Source: CAYFHQ01 sp964342805 (GTDB taxonomy: Bacteria > Bacillota > Clostridia > Peptostreptococcales > Acidaminobacteraceae). From it: a stretch of DNA of 64,000 nucleotides. The position numbers and the translations under genes were made by a program. Location: contig CAYFHQ010000007.1 in the NCBI GenBank assembly GCA_964342805.1, positions 1 to 64,000 on the forward strand. The letters run 5' to 3'. Below, in pieces: positions 32,921-41,344 of this stretch. Under the pieces are notes generated by a model. It had not been told where the DNA came from, made no database searches, and saw only the letters and a program-made list of their open reading frames with translations. The first letter of the stretch is position 1; the number at the start of each line of letters is the position of its first letter.

Positions 32921-33898
32921 TTACAGACATTTTCTGTACCATGCCCATGTTTTCTCTATACCTTCACGTAAACTAGTATTTAAGTCCAATCCAGTAATCT
33001 GTTTAAGTAGGGCTGTGTCTGGACATCTTCTTGTTGGCCCCCCGCTTTCAGTTGGCAATGGTTTAATAATGATTTCTGATTGTCCAACAACATCTAATAC
33101 GGTTTGAGCCAAGGTTTGAATTGTAACCTCTTCTTGACCATTACCAATATGTACTGTTTTCTGGTCTGCAGCTGCATCCATGGCACAAGACACCGTATAC
33201 TGGACTGCATCATCCACATAGCAAAAGGCGCGAGTGTGATCAACTGAATACACACCTAAAGTGTTTTCAGCCCGGTAGGCACGAACCATAAGTTCTGGAA
33301 CAACATGCATCATACCCATTCTTGGTCCATACACATTGTGGTAGCGGACATTGGTGTATGTAAAGCTATTGTTGAGTGACTTGAAATGAATGTACATTTC
33401 CCCCCAAGCCTTGCTAAATGCATATGTCGAGCGAGCATTATTCAAGTCAGGAAAAATGATAGGAACCTCTTCCCCAGTTGGGATAGGAAAGTCACTACCC
33501 ATAACCTCCAAGCCACCCGAGTAAATCTCAGATGTAGAAGTGAACAAAAGTTTTGGTTTTTTTTCTAGACTACATATCCAATCTACAATGTTCATTACGG
33601 TCTTTGTGTTAACATCAATTACGTCGTGAGGGCGCTCAATTACAGCCTTAACCCCTATCACAGCAGCTAAATGATAAACAATATCATAGTCTTGGTCCAG
33701 TTGATCTATTGTAGCAGGGTTTGTCAAATCAGCTTGAATAAAAGTAACATTCTCTTTCGCGATCAGATGCTGAAAGTCATCATCATAATTATTTCTCAAC
33801 AAGTTGTCTATTAAGTGAACTTCTTCCCCTTTTTCAGACAAGTATTCTGCAATATGGTAGCCAATAAACCCAGCTCCACCTGTTATCAGATTTTTCAT
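32921..33898 (-). CDS. NAD-dependent sugar epimerase/dehydratase (extended SDR)
   Basis: A 325-residue Rossmann protein. NLITGGAGFIGYHIAEYL is the NAD loop, LFTSTSEIYSG carries the catalytic serine/threonine region, and YAFSKAWGE holds the YxxxK pair. DHTRAFCYVDDAV binds the nucleotide sugar. It resembles UDP-glucuronate decarboxylase and NDP-sugar 4,6-dehydratases of LegB type. The adjacent UDP-sugar dehydrogenase favours a UDP-uronic acid substrate, while the NulO genes favour a LegB role. The sequence does not settle it. Confidence 0.8.
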   Translation of the reverse strand: MKNLITGGAGFIGYHIAEYLSEKGEEVHLIDNLLRNNYDDDFQHLIAKENVTFIQADLTNPATIDQLDQDYDIVYHLAAVIGVKAVIERPHDVIDVNTKTVMNIVDWICSLEKKPKLLFTSTSEIYSGGLEVMGSDFPIPTGEEVPIIFPDLNNARSTYAFSKAWGEMYIHFKSLNNSFTYTNVRYHNVYGPRMGMMHVVPELMVRAYRAENTLGVYSVDHTRAFCYVDDAVQYTVSCAMDAAADQKTVHIGNGQEEVTIQTLAQTVLDVVGQSEIIIKPLPTESGGPTRRCPDTALLKQITGLDLNTSLREGIEKTWAWYRKCL

Positions 33899-35355
33899 TT
33901 TTTTTCTTCCTTTAGCTCTGGTATATGACCTTTTCCAACACCAAGTACATGGGCTTTTTGACGAAGGAGGTCTTTGATTTTTTCATCTGTTAATATGTCG
34001 AATCCGTCTAAAAACAGCTTTTCCTCCAGGTCAATTATTTTCTTATCTATCGACCAGTTCAAATAGGGATCATGGCGAACCAAAAAGAGGACAGCATCCG
34101 ACTCATTAATCGCGGCATTCAAGTCTTTCCTAAATGCTTCTGAAGGTATGACGTCCGTCTTGCCTACAATTGGGTCATGGACAATACATTGAGCGCCTCG
34201 CTTTTGTAAGGCGTCATAAATGACCTTTGTAGGTGTGTTTCTCGTATCATCAACATTTTCGATGTAAGAGACGCCACAAAGCAAAATTTTCTTGTTCTCC
34301 AGCTCACCATGGAAATGATTATTGACCAAGTCAACAATATGTAAGGGCATATGATCGTTAATCTGCAAAGCTTCTAGTGACATATCGAGTGACACTTGAT
34401 CGTTGAAAAACTTTTGAATCCCCCACTGAGCGACGATAGCATCTTTTGTCAAGCAATAGCCACCTACACCTACACCGGGCTTCATTATATTATTATGGGT
34501 TCCTTTTCGCATGCGGATAGCCTGTATCACTTCAAAGAGATTTACACCCATTGCTTCTGCTGCTAGGGTCCACTCATAGATAAATGCAATGTTCATAGCC
34601 CTATAAGAGTTTTCAAGTACTTTTGAAAGCTCAGAGGTCCTTGGAGACCGCATCTGGACAAGTGGATACTCATCTACATTAATCACAGTAGATAAAAAGG
34701 CAGAAACTTTTTTTTCACTCTCATCATTCACAGACGAATGGACTCTCCAATAATTCTTGATGGAGTTGATGTAGTTTTTTCCAGGCATTACTCTTTCATA
34801 CGCATGTGCCAAATGAATGGGCCCATCATAGTTACGTCCTCTGAGTTCCTTTTCTAGGATAGGAAGGATTACATGCTCTGTTGTGCCTGGAGGAACAGTT
34901 GTTTCAATCATAAGCAAGGCATTAGGCTTCATGGTCTTTCCGATCTGACGAATAGCATTTTCGAATGGGTCCATTCGAACAGACGAAGCATGATAGTCAT
35001 CACTTACCTTATCAACATCCAAATTTATGTCAACGATAATCACATCTGCATGGCTCAGAGCTTCATATGAGGAAGTCGCAATCAGATTCTTCCTATCTAA
35101 AGCAGCTTCATGGATCATCTGGTCCAGCAAGGGGTCTTCTGATTGAATTGGGGATACCCCTGCATTCATCTTGTCAATTTTCCATCGATGTGCTTCGCCA
35201 GGTAGATCAATTCCGACTACGCCATAATAGGCATTCCCATCTGATGATCGTGCGTCTGCACAAACCGCTGCCATTGCACTCCCTACAAAGCCAATGCCAA
35301 TAATCGCCACGATTTCTCTTCCCAGTGCCTTTTGCTCTTTTATGAATGTATTCAT
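33895..35355 (-). CDS. UDP-glucose/GDP-mannose dehydrogenase family protein
   Basis: A 486-residue enzyme oxidising the C6 hydroxyl of an NDP-hexose to a carboxylate with two NAD+. IIGIGFVGSAMAAVCAD is the N-terminal NAD loop. IETTVPPGTTEHVILPIL and MNIAFIYEWTLAAEAMGVNLFEV are family blocks, and the catalytic cysteine is in GVGVGGYCLTKDAI (GG-C-xKD). The C-terminal domain is present (ILLCGVSYIENVDDTRNTP). It overlaps the SDR by four bases. Implies a UDP-uronic acid in the flagellar glycan or in a shared pathway. Confidence 0.87.
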   Translation of the reverse strand: MNTFIKEQKALGREIVAIIGIGFVGSAMAAVCADARSSDGNAYYGVVGIDLPGEAHRWKIDKMNAGVSPIQSEDPLLDQMIHEAALDRKNLIATSSYEALSHADVIIVDINLDVDKVSDDYHASSVRMDPFENAIRQIGKTMKPNALLMIETTVPPGTTEHVILPILEKELRGRNYDGPIHLAHAYERVMPGKNYINSIKNYWRVHSSVNDESEKKVSAFLSTVINVDEYPLVQMRSPRTSELSKVLENSYRAMNIAFIYEWTLAAEAMGVNLFEVIQAIRMRKGTHNNIMKPGVGVGGYCLTKDAIVAQWGIQKFFNDQVSLDMSLEALQINDHMPLHIVDLVNNHFHGELENKKILLCGVSYIENVDDTRNTPTKVIYDALQKRGAQCIVHDPIVGKTDVIPSEAFRKDLNAAINESDAVLFLVRHDPYLNWSIDKKIIDLEEKLFLDGFDILTDEKIKDLLRQKAHVLGVGKGHIPELKEEKK

Positions 35356-35356
35356 T

Positions 35357-35980
35357 TTAGCCTCGTTTCATTATGGAAGCAGGTACACCTATAGCTAAGG
35401 CTCCTGCTGGTACATTTCTTGTCACTGCTGATCCCATGGAAACGCTTGCTCCACATCCCACTGTTACGTATTGTATAACTGATGCACCCATTCCAACTAA
35501 AACATGGTTTTCAAGGATAACCCCTCCGCCAATCACAGCACCAGGGTTCACAATTGAGTGAGAACCAATTCTTACGTCATGTCCAATTGAGACATTATGA
35601 TTAATGTATACGTTGTCCTCAATGACAATATCGGCAGTCATGGCCGTACCTTTACATATGATTGATCCCCAACCAACGGTAGTCGTATCTGATATCCAAG
35701 TCTCTGGATGAACCAAAACTGCTGGATTTAGCCCTAGCTTCAAACACTTATGGAACAGTAAATCCTTCAGTTCAATATTGCCCAATGCAACAACAAAATG
35801 TGCTCCCTCTGGGATATCTGACTCATCCACAAGGGTCACAAAGGCCGGGTCTCGATAGGCATTATTCGGATCAACGAATCCCACTAGATTCCATGTTTCC
35901 TCACTCGCATTGATTTGATTCACAAGACAATGGACTTCTCGAGCCAAACCTCCTGCTCCAACAATATATAGGTCTTTCAT
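35357..35980 (-). CDS. NeuD/PglD-family sugar O/N-acyltransferase
   Basis: A 207-residue enzyme with an N-terminal small Rossmann domain (LYIVGAGGLAREVHCLV) and a C-terminal left-handed beta-helix of hexapeptide repeats (NHNVSIGHDVRIGSHSIVNPGAVIGGGVILENHVLVGMGASV). The histidine in SIGHD is the catalytic base in PglD. It would acetylate an amino sugar nucleotide, filling the LegH or NeuD step. Two bases separate it from the next gene. Confidence 0.88.
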   Translation of the reverse strand: MKDLYIVGAGGLAREVHCLVNQINASEETWNLVGFVDPNNAYRDPAFVTLVDESDIPEGAHFVVALGNIELKDLLFHKCLKLGLNPAVLVHPETWISDTTTVGWGSIICKGTAMTADIVIEDNVYINHNVSIGHDVRIGSHSIVNPGAVIGGGVILENHVLVGMGASVIQYVTVGCGASVSMGSAVTRNVPAGALAIGVPASIMKRG

Positions 35981-35982
35981 TC

Positions 35983-37461
35983 CTACCCCTTTATCTCAAA
36001 TCCGAGCTCCATTAAGCATTTCTTGATTCGTTCCATTTTGGGATCTTCAAGAAACTGAAAGTCATGGAATACTTCTAAACTATCATCTGCCGAATGTATG
36101 CAGTTTACACTAGCAGGTATATCAAACTCCAACTTAAGGCGATCTCTTACCCTTCGTTTCAGGAAAAAATGTTCATTGGTTACAAAAGGATCTTGGGCTG
36201 TTGGTTGAGTTCTTTCGGGTTTGTCATCATATACCAAGAGGATCTTATATGGCTTCCCATTTTCGCTGTGCCCACTACCATCTGTCCAGTTCCCGCCTCT
36301 AACATTTTGAGTAACTATAGCAACCTCTTCTTCAGTTAAAGTCCCCTCATACAGGGTGACTAGTTGGTTTTTCATCATTTCTTCTTCGAATACCTTTCGA
36401 AAAACTGGGTAGTCCTTTTCCACTTCTCGAAAATAGAATAACATGATATCTCCATGATGGGACTGGGCCGCAAGCCCACTCATGTACCATTTTTCATTCT
36501 TATAGAAGGGGAACACTTGGTCATCTGACCCCCATATCTTTCTGAAAGAATCATACCCGAGAGCCCAACCGTAGTCCCTTAATACCAAGTGAATATTCTG
36601 CAGACTAACAGCATAGTCCACACGGAGTGACGAAAAGCATTCTTCTACCATGTCTACATAATCATAATGGACGATATTGGTAGTTTCATTATGATTGCCC
36701 TGATATTGAATCAGATCCTCTTTGAATCGCTCTTGATAAGCTCTAGCGTCATTCGAATCATCAACAGGAATCCCAGAACTCAATCCTCTATGATAAAGTA
36801 CATGATAGAGAAGGGCTAGTGATTGATAACTTTTAGATGGCACTCTAAAACAACCCTTGTGCCAGATATAGCTATCAACCAGAATTTGAGCCAAGTCACT
36901 CCTGTACAGAGCCATGTTTTTGTACTTATAGCCGATTGAACCATAGACGCCGTATAAGTCAATCTTAACCCGGCCAATATTACTACCATAGAACCGATTA
37001 TGATAGTCCTTTACGAGTAAGTCCTCTATTTGGTATATGTCCTGATCGACAATCAGTAAGTCAATGTCTCCATCTATACGAACCTTTGGCAAGTCATGAA
37101 AGTGCCTTGGGATCACATAACGTATATCGCGCTTCTTTAGCTCCTCAAAAAAGGCTTCTACAGTTAAGTCTTCTCTGATATAAAACTCGCTGGCTTCAAT
37201 ACCATTAACATAGTCTGTACCTTCTAACAAACCCATCTCGTTGAGTTGCTCAGATATCTCTTTGTAATACACTGACGTAACAACGATCTGATAAGTGCCA
37301 CTTTTAAGGTTCACGATTACGTTAGGGCTATGAATAGGAATGCCCAATAGGGTTTTTCCCCACTTCCTCAGGTCATTATCAATGAAGTAGGCAACTTCTT
37401 TTTTCGACTTCATCACGTATTCCTGACCAGTTATGCTCGCGCCAAATAAAATGATATCCAT
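35983..37461 (-). CDS. Rossmann/nucleotidyltransferase-like fusion protein, function unknown
   Basis: A 492-residue protein I do not recognise as a whole. Residues 1-90 look like the PglD-type N-terminal domain (ILFGASITGQEYVM, AYFIDNDLRKWGKTLLGIPIHSP). Around residues 100-220 a minimal nucleotidyltransferase pattern appears: RIDGDIDLLIVDQD (G-D-x-D) followed by an acidic strand VKIDLYG. The last part, about residues 290-492, is unclassified and ends with KPYKILLVYDDKPERTQP. No membrane segments. The island context suggests it adds or activates a small group for the glycan. Confidence 0.6.
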   Translation of the reverse strand: MDIILFGASITGQEYVMKSKKEVAYFIDNDLRKWGKTLLGIPIHSPNVIVNLKSGTYQIVVTSVYYKEISEQLNEMGLLEGTDYVNGIEASEFYIREDLTVEAFFEELKKRDIRYVIPRHFHDLPKVRIDGDIDLLIVDQDIYQIEDLLVKDYHNRFYGSNIGRVKIDLYGVYGSIGYKYKNMALYRSDLAQILVDSYIWHKGCFRVPSKSYQSLALLYHVLYHRGLSSGIPVDDSNDARAYQERFKEDLIQYQGNHNETTNIVHYDYVDMVEECFSSLRVDYAVSLQNIHLVLRDYGWALGYDSFRKIWGSDDQVFPFYKNEKWYMSGLAAQSHHGDIMLFYFREVEKDYPVFRKVFEEEMMKNQLVTLYEGTLTEEEVAIVTQNVRGGNWTDGSGHSENGKPYKILLVYDDKPERTQPTAQDPFVTNEHFFLKRRVRDRLKLEFDIPASVNCIHSADDSLEVFHDFQFLEDPKMERIKKCLMELGFEIKG

Positions 37462-37468
37462 GGGTCCC

Positions 37469-38737
37469 CTATATTCCTTTAATCAATGATTTTTGCCTCA
37501 ATAAAGCAAATGCTTCGTAAACAACCTTGTAAGAAAGACCAGAAAGGTTTGACAGGTCTAACAGTGACAAACTGCCTTCCCCATAGGACAATAAATACAT
37601 TATCGCCTTATGAAGAAGCCCCTTGTCTGATCTCGCTCCTAACCCATCCATCAGGGCATATTTTTTTAGATGCGGTTCACCGTGAGGCTTAAGGTTTACA
37701 AACTTACAATTGGTCTCTAAAACAAAAATGACATTTTTGTAGAATTCAATTCCCTCTTCCATGGCATCAAAGGAGATCAAATCCTTATTATCAGCAGATG
37801 TATGGTAAGCGTCATACTCCAGATAAACACTTCTCATAAGGGAGCCTACTGGTAAGTTGAACCCCGGTGAGCAGTATTGACGCTCATCACTACCAAAGGG
37901 ATAAAAATCCACGATCCGAGAGCCTTCCTCTTGGGCAAGTAGATTTTCAACAACTTGATCCCCTAGACCATCTCCCCTTTTTGATCGTTTATAGGTATAA
38001 GGAACGCTAGTACCTTGGCATGTTAGGACAAATCCAGCTTTTACATGTTCAATCAAGTCCTTTCCTTGACTGTCTAAATAAGTGATCGCTCCAATCGTTT
38101 CTGGTGCTATTACAAAACGATACGTATACTTTGTTTCCCCCAAGCTATGAATATGCTCCATTAGCTGAGATAGTACCAATGGGCCAGATAGCTCGTTGTT
38201 GGCCATGGATGGATGACATAGATAGCTGGTGAATAACACTTCATCCTTCAGAAGTCCTGGTTTAACATAATCTGCTATGGTCATGTGGCCGTCCGTTAGA
38301 CTCGCATCAATAAAAACTTCATATGTGCCTTCATCCAAGAGGTCGTATTGGTCCTTTGACATACAAAAACCCCAGCGCTGCTCATAATAGCTAGTCCGAT
38401 AGGGAATTGCATGGGGAACAACTTCTGATACATATAAATGAGATTTAAGCTCTTCTAAGCTTACTTGCTTATGAACAGAACAGCTATAACCAAGTAAATG
38501 GAGATTGTTGTTGTTGAAATCTAGTATTTTTTCTTGATTCGGCCCCTTAATCCAAGCTGCACGTGGATTCCATTCCTTAGGGACAACCCAATCCAATACA
38601 TGTGTTCCCGTTGGTATTTCATAACGGGTTAGAAGGTGGTTGGTATCAATAATGTCTAAGGACTCCCGAACACCATTTCCAGTAATGCTTCGAGTTATTG
38701 GCCATAGTGCATCAAACAAGGTTTCTAATTTAGTCAT
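37469..38737 (-). CDS. DUF4910/DUF2172 aminopeptidase-like protein (Cj1295-like)
   Basis: A 422-residue protein of the zinc-aminopeptidase-like family found in polysaccharide and flagellar-glycan clusters. Likely metal-site segments are LFTSYLCHPSMANNELSG, FVIAPETIGAI, PFGSDERQYCSPG and YDAYHTSADNKDLIS. A winged-helix-like tail follows (LLDLSNLSGLSYKVVYEAFALLRQ). Campylobacter Cj1295, of this family, is needed for the di-O-methylglyceroyl form of pseudaminic acid on flagellin. The start is ATG 38737 after AGAGGATTGACA. The reaction itself is not established. Confidence 0.8.
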   Translation of the reverse strand: MTKLETLFDALWPITRSITGNGVRESLDIIDTNHLLTRYEIPTGTHVLDWVVPKEWNPRAAWIKGPNQEKILDFNNNNLHLLGYSCSVHKQVSLEELKSHLYVSEVVPHAIPYRTSYYEQRWGFCMSKDQYDLLDEGTYEVFIDASLTDGHMTIADYVKPGLLKDEVLFTSYLCHPSMANNELSGPLVLSQLMEHIHSLGETKYTYRFVIAPETIGAITYLDSQGKDLIEHVKAGFVLTCQGTSVPYTYKRSKRGDGLGDQVVENLLAQEEGSRIVDFYPFGSDERQYCSPGFNLPVGSLMRSVYLEYDAYHTSADNKDLISFDAMEEGIEFYKNVIFVLETNCKFVNLKPHGEPHLKKYALMDGLGARSDKGLLHKAIMYLLSYGEGSLSLLDLSNLSGLSYKVVYEAFALLRQKSLIKGI

Positions 38738-39494
38738 TGTCAATCCTCTTTGTTAAACTCCATGAATCCTCATGCAACAGCTCTTTTACACTTCTGTGGA
38801 CCAGTTGGTAGGGTACATATTCCACAAGCATTCTTTGGTCATTTGACAAGTGTGACTCCACTATCCCCTTGTCTCTCATGTACAGGATTAGACGTCTGAA
38901 GTCTGCACCTCTCCCCAGGTCTAGATCCCTACAGAAGAAAACAATAGTTTGATCATATATCTCACTGTTTATATCAATTTGGCCTGTAAACGTTTTGTCA
39001 AATCGATACGAGACCTCTTCTCTCCACTCCAAATGATGAGCCTCTGTCATTTCGTGGAGCACATTTCCTATGGCTCCAACATGAGCATTTTTATCGTATA
39101 ATTCTGCCATTAAACCATTTGCACCCATAGAAGCAAAATCAGTGACCTCGAAATGGCGTGGGTCAACATTTGGCCCGAACACCAAATACGAAAACAGACC
39201 ATCCAAGGTACGTCGTGCTTTTCCTGATTGCCTTAAAAACTCGGAAACATGCCCGACCTGAGACGACGTTAGTTGAGGGTTATACATTTCGCCTTTCGTG
39301 TAACTATAGGAAAAACACGGAACTAAAATAGTCCCACCTTTTTTTGCTACATCGACTAATATTGACTCAAACATCATTAGGCAATCTCTTACAGTATTCC
39401 CCAAACCGATAATACCTAAAATATCCAAGTGTAGAATCAAGGGACGATCCAAGGAGGCACGTAATAAGGTTTTATATAGCCAATCTCTATTCAT
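38730..39494 (-). CDS. AAC(3)-family acyltransferase-like protein
   Basis: A 254-residue protein of the aminoglycoside 3-N-acetyltransferase fold (LILHLDILGIIGLGNTVRD, TILVPCFSYSYTKGEMYNP, SSQVGHVSEFLRQSGKARRTLDGLFSYLVFGP, GAIGNVLHEMTEAHHLEW). The usual RSxHPxxS block reads RRTLDGLFS, so it is not a standard resistance enzyme. In sugar clusters such proteins are thought to acylate amino sugars; here an ACP and a glyceryl-loading enzyme are next door, so a glyceryl-ACP donor is likely. Overlaps the DUF4910 gene start by eight bases. Confidence 0.8.
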   Translation of the reverse strand: MNRDWLYKTLLRASLDRPLILHLDILGIIGLGNTVRDCLMMFESILVDVAKKGGTILVPCFSYSYTKGEMYNPQLTSSQVGHVSEFLRQSGKARRTLDGLFSYLVFGPNVDPRHFEVTDFASMGANGLMAELYDKNAHVGAIGNVLHEMTEAHHLEWREEVSYRFDKTFTGQIDINSEIYDQTIVFFCRDLDLGRGADFRRLILYMRDKGIVESHLSNDQRMLVEYVPYQLVHRSVKELLHEDSWSLTKRIDND

Positions 39495-41086
39495 TCGTCC
39501 TCCTTAGCAAAAGTATAAAACGCAAAGGCATTTAACAGTGTATCCTCTAGATTATTGGATTCCATACTGGATTCAATAGCACAATCACACTTTACATATC
39601 CCAACAGTCTCAATTGTTCTTGGACTAGATTCCTGATTTTCTGAGATGCAGAGGCCACGTTTATATGGAGATAATGGCCAACATACTCATTCAAAATGGT
39701 CACTAAGTCCGATAGTGGGAGTTTCGTTCGAATAACCTCCTCATAAATATCGTGAATAAACCAGACGTGGTCAGACCTTAGTCGATCTATTGCCGATGCC
39801 CGTGCAGGTGACAAATAGGAGGGAACGGGTCTGTATATCATTAGACCTTCATCACTTTCATAGGATCCAAATGCAGGGGTTGGAGCTGTCCACTCCATGA
39901 TACATAAGCGTGTATTATCATGTGAACTCTCTGGGCTTGAAGTAACAACGAAGGGTTCCCCTCCTTCACTGTGCGTCAAAATTGCAATAGCGTCCTTTGG
40001 TTGTCCAATAACTAACACACTATTTTTTACTTGAACATCTTCCTTAACGCCATTTGCTATGGGGGGATGTAACTCACTTAACCCTATATGTACCTCACTA
40101 GCACGGAGTAATACACGCACGTGGGAATAGAATGATTTCACATCGTGACGCTCTACCGCACTCATGATTTTATCCATGTGCTCACCAAAGGAAAAACGAC
40201 TAAAGAAATTGATCAGAGATGCATCAAATTCGCGTTTTTGAGTGACAAGAGCACGGTATAGTTGCATGTTCTCATTGGCCAAAATGAGCGCTCCCACGCA
40301 AGATAAAACAAACATTTCCATAGATTCTTTGGGCGTTTTACCCATGCGGATAGAGCCATAGTCGATGAACTTCATTTGCCCACTGTTATCAGGTAGGACA
40401 TTCCATAAGTGAGGGTCAACAATATACAGGTTATGTCTCTCCAATCGTTCCATTAATAGAAAAGTAGTCCAAACCCCCTGCCAAACCATCGCGAGAGACC
40501 ATTCCACGGGGTATACTACCTGTTCTATCCACTCGTGTTGCAAAACAAACCCATTGATAAAGTCTAGGTTTCGACTTTCATGCGTTTGAACGAGAAGATT
40601 GCGTAAGTCTTGTTCCTCTTCGATCACAAGAAAGACTTTTCTATACTCTTCTGAGAAATGTGGGTAAAAAACCCGGTATAAACTGCACGTCTTCTTATCC
40701 AACACTAAATTGCAGGCGGAATCCCTCCCTGGTAAGAGCTGCAAGTGTTTATTACGATCAAATAAAGCCTTTAGTTTCTCCTCAACCTTATGTCTATACA
40801 TGTGGATAAGTGGTCGCCCGTCAACTATCCGTTCCAGTGCCATACCCATGCTTAACAATGATTCTTTTATTTCCTCATAATAGCCGCTGGCTATGTAAAT
40901 CGGCTGATTGCTTAAAAGCCCCTTCATCGCTCGTTCTATAGGAACATAGGGAACGCCAAAAAACTCCTCTTGCTCATAGGCATTTAGAGAAGTTATATGG
41001 CTTGCATTTAGTTGCTTCGTTTGCTGGATATGGGCTAGAAGCATTCTTGCTCCACCGCCAGTACCCAAAACGATCACTGATTTCAA
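39491..41086 (-). CDS. Rossmann plus kinase-like fold fusion protein, function unknown
   Basis: A 531-residue soluble protein. Residues 1-95 form a Rossmann-like domain (SVIVLGTGGGARMLLAHI). About residues 110-260 look like a remote protein/sugar-kinase fold: the catalytic-loop pattern DPHLWN at 224-229 (D-x-H-x-x-N) and the metal-binding IDYGS at 241-245 (compare DFG), 11 residues later. The last 180 residues are another domain with no clear motif. Starts at TTG 41086 after AAGGATG. No family is known to me. Its place between the ACP and the AAC(3)-like gene suggests it acts on the acyl-sugar step. Confidence 0.55.
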   Translation of the reverse strand: MKSVIVLGTGGGARMLLAHIQQTKQLNASHITSLNAYEQEEFFGVPYVPIERAMKGLLSNQPIYIASGYYEEIKESLLSMGMALERIVDGRPLIHMYRHKVEEKLKALFDRNKHLQLLPGRDSACNLVLDKKTCSLYRVFYPHFSEEYRKVFLVIEEEQDLRNLLVQTHESRNLDFINGFVLQHEWIEQVVYPVEWSLAMVWQGVWTTFLLMERLERHNLYIVDPHLWNVLPDNSGQMKFIDYGSIRMGKTPKESMEMFVLSCVGALILANENMQLYRALVTQKREFDASLINFFSRFSFGEHMDKIMSAVERHDVKSFYSHVRVLLRASEVHIGLSELHPPIANGVKEDVQVKNSVLVIGQPKDAIAILTHSEGGEPFVVTSSPESSHDNTRLCIMEWTAPTPAFGSYESDEGLMIYRPVPSYLSPARASAIDRLRSDHVWFIHDIYEEVIRTKLPLSDLVTILNEYVGHYLHINVASASQKIRNLVQEQLRLLGYVKCDCAIESSMESNNLEDTLLNAFAFYTFAKEDE

Positions 41087-41098
41087 GTGACCACATCC

Positions 41099-41344
41099 TT
41101 ATTTGGATTGATTAAGTTCAATTTTCTCCATCAAATCAGATACTGTCTTCACTGCATACATCTCTTGTATTGGGAGGCGTACACTAAAAGTTTCTTCTAT
41201 TGCGAGGATCAAATTAATATTAAGAAGGGAATCCCATCCCTCAACTGTGTCCATGGACGACGATGGGTCTATAACCACTTTGGGATCTGCCAATAAATCT
41301 CGAAAAATCACTTGAATCTCTGTTAGAATATCATTCTTATTCAT
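41099..41344 (-). CDS. Specialised acyl carrier protein
   Basis: An 81-residue carrier with the phosphopantetheine serine in VEGWDSLLNINLI (GWDSL), the form seen in polyketide-type and glyceryl carriers rather than the fatty-acid DSLD of the acpP at 3916. The start overlaps the FkbH-like gene by eight bases. It is presumably charged with a glyceryl group by that enzyme and unloaded by an acyltransferase of the island. Confidence 0.88.
   Translation of the reverse strand: MNKNDILTEIQVIFRDLLADPKVVIDPSSSMDTVEGWDSLLNINLILAIEETFSVRLPIQEMYAVKTVSDLMEKIELNQSK

Noticed and set aside
38730..39494. Aminoglycoside-resistance gene
   Set aside because: AAC(3) fold but the RSxHPxxS block is changed and the gene sits in a glycan operon; a sugar acyltransferase is more likely.
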